Source: Clostridia bacterium
GTDB taxonomy: Bacteria; Bacillota; Clostridia; Christensenellales; Aristaeellaceae
NCBI GenBank assembly: GCA_030526935.1
Contig: JAUNBY010000133.1
Span: 1 to 7,958, forward strand
Direction of reading: 5' to 3'
DNA length: 7,958 nt
Notes under the pieces: generated by a model
What the model was told of the DNA's origin: nothing
Databases searched by the model: none
The model's input: only the letters and a program-made list of their open reading frames with translations
Shown here: one piece after another, positions 6,219-7,958 of the stretch
How the letters are laid out: every line of letters starts with the position of its first letter
Numbering within the stretch: the stretch's first letter is position 1
Made by a program: the position numbers and the translations under genes

Positions 6219-7748
6219 TCAGTCCCCAGCCATGAGCCTGCTTATTGCCGCCGCCTGAGACAGGCGCATGGATACCGGCATGTCCCCGACGCGAAAGCCT
6301 ATCCTGTCGCTTGCGCATTTAAGCCTGTACTTGACGGTGTTCTTATGAACGAAAAGCACGTCGGCCGTCTTAGATACGCTCAATTCCGCGTCGAGAAGGT
6401 ATGTGGCTACGGTGAGTTTTTGCTCCTGATCGAGCCTGTTAAACTGATTGAGCGCGTCGCCAAGGGCAATTTCGCCCTTGCGTGTCATAGACCTGCACTG
6501 TTTGACAAAGGCTATATCCTCCCCCGAAAAGCGCCTTTTGCCGGGAAACGCGCGGCGGGCGTCGCCTATGTACTCGGCGTTGTCGAGATAGGCCCTGCGC
6601 ACGGCCGCCGTATCCTTCAAATTGGAGAACGCGGTTATGGTGCAGCTTTCGTCAAGGGCGGCATCGAGCGCGTCGAGCATGTAATGAAGCTGCGTCAGCT
6701 GACCCGGGCCTTCCATGAAGACCACGAGATTGTCCTCGTAAATGTCCGAAAACAGCGTTATGCCCGTCCCGCCCGCCGCGTTTTTCACCTCGTCTGACAA
6801 ATCGCGGTCTATATTCTCCCCCGATATTATCCACATCATATCTACGCTGGACACGTCTATGTTAAAAAGCCTCGCGAGCCTTTGCATCCTCACCGGCTCG
6901 TCGCGAAGTATGGCCTTGACCAGTTCCGAAACGACCACGTGGTCGTGCTTATCGCTCCATATGCTCACCGCGAGCTGCATGACCTCCGCCGCCTGCGAAG
7001 CGAATACGCTGTCGACGGGGTTTACGTCGCTTATCAGGAAAAGCTCCATGCCCTCTATGGATTCGGTTCTGATTTTGTACCTGTAGACATAGGGCGGGGC
7101 CGTGTCGTCGAGGCGCATATTCTTTATGTCGTATCCGGGGCCTGCCACAGCCCTGGGCCACATGGCTTCGTTGAGGGGATTGAACTTGGCGTCGGTCAAA
7201 ACGACGCTTACGTGTATTCTGTCGGATACCATTCGCGCCACCGTATCGATGGTCCTTTGTCTCGCCGGAAGCCCGGCGACCCTTTCCAGTATCTCTATGG
7301 CGATGGAACCCGCCGCCGTCTGATCGCGGATTATGGCCTCCATGACCTCGCAGATGACGTCGCTGTACCTCAGATCCACCCGGTTTTCGGGCATTTTTAT
7401 CAGCGCGAAGTCTAAAGCGTCCGCCTCCTGAATGAGACGGGGAGATACCTCTTTTAAAAACGCCCCGACGTAAAACAGTATAAGCCCCACCTCGCCCCCC
7501 TGAGCCAGGCGCCTCAAATGCGTCAGCTGCAATTCCACGTCGTCCGTCAGATTTAGAAAACCGGTTATGACTATCTCGCCGCCAAAGAAATCGTCGTTGC
7601 GGAACAGATTGTCGTTGAGCACGCCGGGATCCGCGGCCTCAAGCACCGATATGGACGAGACTATGCGCTTGAGCCCTCCCGCGCCCGCGATAACCGTCGC
7701 GTTTCGCAGGGATGGCAGCTTCATCAGATCGCTCACGCAAACGCTCAT
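6219..7748 (-). CDS. PucR-family transcriptional regulator, 509 aa
   Basis: This is a cytoplasmic DNA-binding regulator, probably controlling the adjacent permease operon in response to its substrate. The N-terminal part (about residues 1-125) fits the PucR N-terminal sensing domain: it begins MSVCVSDLMKLPSL and has the ISVLEAADP (33-41) and GEIVITGFLNL (57-67) stretches. A middle region (about 150-400) resembles the GAF/GGDEF-like linker of the family. The C-terminus carries the PucR helix-turn-helix (about 444-485), with YLLDAELSVSKTADVLFVH (450-468) followed by KNTVKYRL, the classic family signature. Length of about 510 is normal. The start at 7748 is set by a perfect AGGAGG 6 bases upstream. 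The frame extends to 7940, but the added proline/arginine-rich 64 residues look non-coding. It precedes the permease by 109 bases and could be partly co-transcribed with it. PucR proteins in other bacteria control purine or ureide catabolism; the ligand here is unknown. Confidence 0.93.
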   Translation of the reverse strand: MSVCVSDLMKLPSLRNATVIAGAGGLKRIVSSISVLEAADPGVLNDNLFRNDDFFGGEIVITGFLNLTDDVELQLTHLRRLAQGGEVGLILFYVGAFLKEVSPRLIQEADALDFALIKMPENRVDLRYSDVICEVMEAIIRDQTAAGSIAIEILERVAGLPARQRTIDTVARMVSDRIHVSVVLTDAKFNPLNEAMWPRAVAGPGYDIKNMRLDDTAPPYVYRYKIRTESIEGMELFLISDVNPVDSVFASQAAEVMQLAVSIWSDKHDHVVVSELVKAILRDEPVRMQRLARLFNIDVSSVDMMWIISGENIDRDLSDEVKNAAGGTGITLFSDIYEDNLVVFMEGPGQLTQLHYMLDALDAALDESCTITAFSNLKDTAAVRRAYLDNAEYIGDARRAFPGKRRFSGEDIAFVKQCRSMTRKGEIALGDALNQFNRLDQEQKLTVATYLLDAELSVSKTADVLFVHKNTVKYRLKCASDRIGFRVGDMPVSMRLSQAAAISRLMAGD

Positions 7749-7958
7749 ATGTGGCCTCCTTATTTTAGTAATCGGGGGGGGACGGCGTAGCCAGTTTGAT
7801 ATACCGCGCCGCGCAATGAGTCCGGGCGTTGCGATAGACAACCCACAGTTATTCAAGACGGCTGGTGTAGGGGAGCGCAATGGACGCGGTAACTTTAATG
7901 GAATGTGCGGCAAGGAGCATGAATGCATAAACGGTAACAAGGAAAGCAGGGACAGTCT
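7749..7958. other. Upstream region of the PucR gene, no gene recognised
   Basis: The region contains the AGGAGG ribosome binding site of the regulator (7755-7760) and a run of eight G on the plus strand (7774-7781). No -35/-10 pair with good spacing was found on the minus strand, so the regulator's promoter remains unassigned or lies beyond the window. On the plus strand a frame beginning ATG at 7816 is open to the window edge (47 codons). It has no ribosome binding site and an undistinguished composition, so it is not called as a gene. The last bases (GGGACAGTCT) resemble one arm of a repeat that would continue off the edge. Confidence 0.5.

Noticed and set aside
7749..7940. 64-residue N-terminal extension of the PucR-like frame
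   Set aside because: The family N-terminus starts at MSVCVSDLM with a perfect AGGAGG before it; the extension is proline/arginine-rich and carries no domain.

Overview
The window is moderately GC-rich bacterial DNA with good AGGAGG/GGGGA-type ribosome binding sites and frequent ATA isoleucine codons. All convincing genes lie on the minus strand. The gene set (PucR regulator, NCS1 permease, DUF917 protein, stand-alone HyuA-type hydantoinase/oxoprolinase, secreted GAGIGGG-repeat protein) resembles an anaerobic, amino-acid- or purine-fermenting bacterium, most likely of Clostridia and less likely Synergistota. This placement is inferred from gene content; no phylogenetic marker is present.

Layout in transcription order, right to left. 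Positions 7749-7958 hold the upstream region of the regulator, with an 8-base G run and no convincing promoter. Positions 7748-6219 encode a PucR-family regulator. A 109-base intergenic region follows (6110-6218), with a perfect 7-bp palindrome, a second weaker inverted repeat, and a TACACA-16-TATAAT promoter. Positions 6109-4781 encode an NCS1 (CodB/Mhp1-like) permease. Positions 4770-3676 encode a DUF917 (S-methyl-thiohydantoin desulfurase-like) protein. Positions 3679-2129 encode a HyuA-type ASKHA ATPase whose start overlaps the DUF917 stop (ATGA). A 19-bp perfect hairpin at 2056-2099 ends the unit. A second transcription unit then begins from a near-consensus promoter (TTGACA-17-TACAAT, 1965-1993). 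It drives a secreted, repetitive beta-helix-type protein that runs off the left edge, so its C-terminus is missing.

Working model (inference): the permease imports a heterocyclic amide such as a hydantoin, thiohydantoin, or purine/pyrimidine breakdown product. DUF917 and the HyuA-like ATPase then open or modify the ring, under control of the adjacent PucR protein through the palindrome just upstream of the permease promoter. No HyuB partner lies in the window, although classical ATP-dependent hydantoinases and oxoprolinases need one. The unit may therefore be a HyuA+DUF917 enzyme system whose reaction is not settled by the sequence. The repeat protein looks unrelated to this pathway. It contains two homologous modules separated by a linker, with clear signs of internal duplication and repeat-number change.
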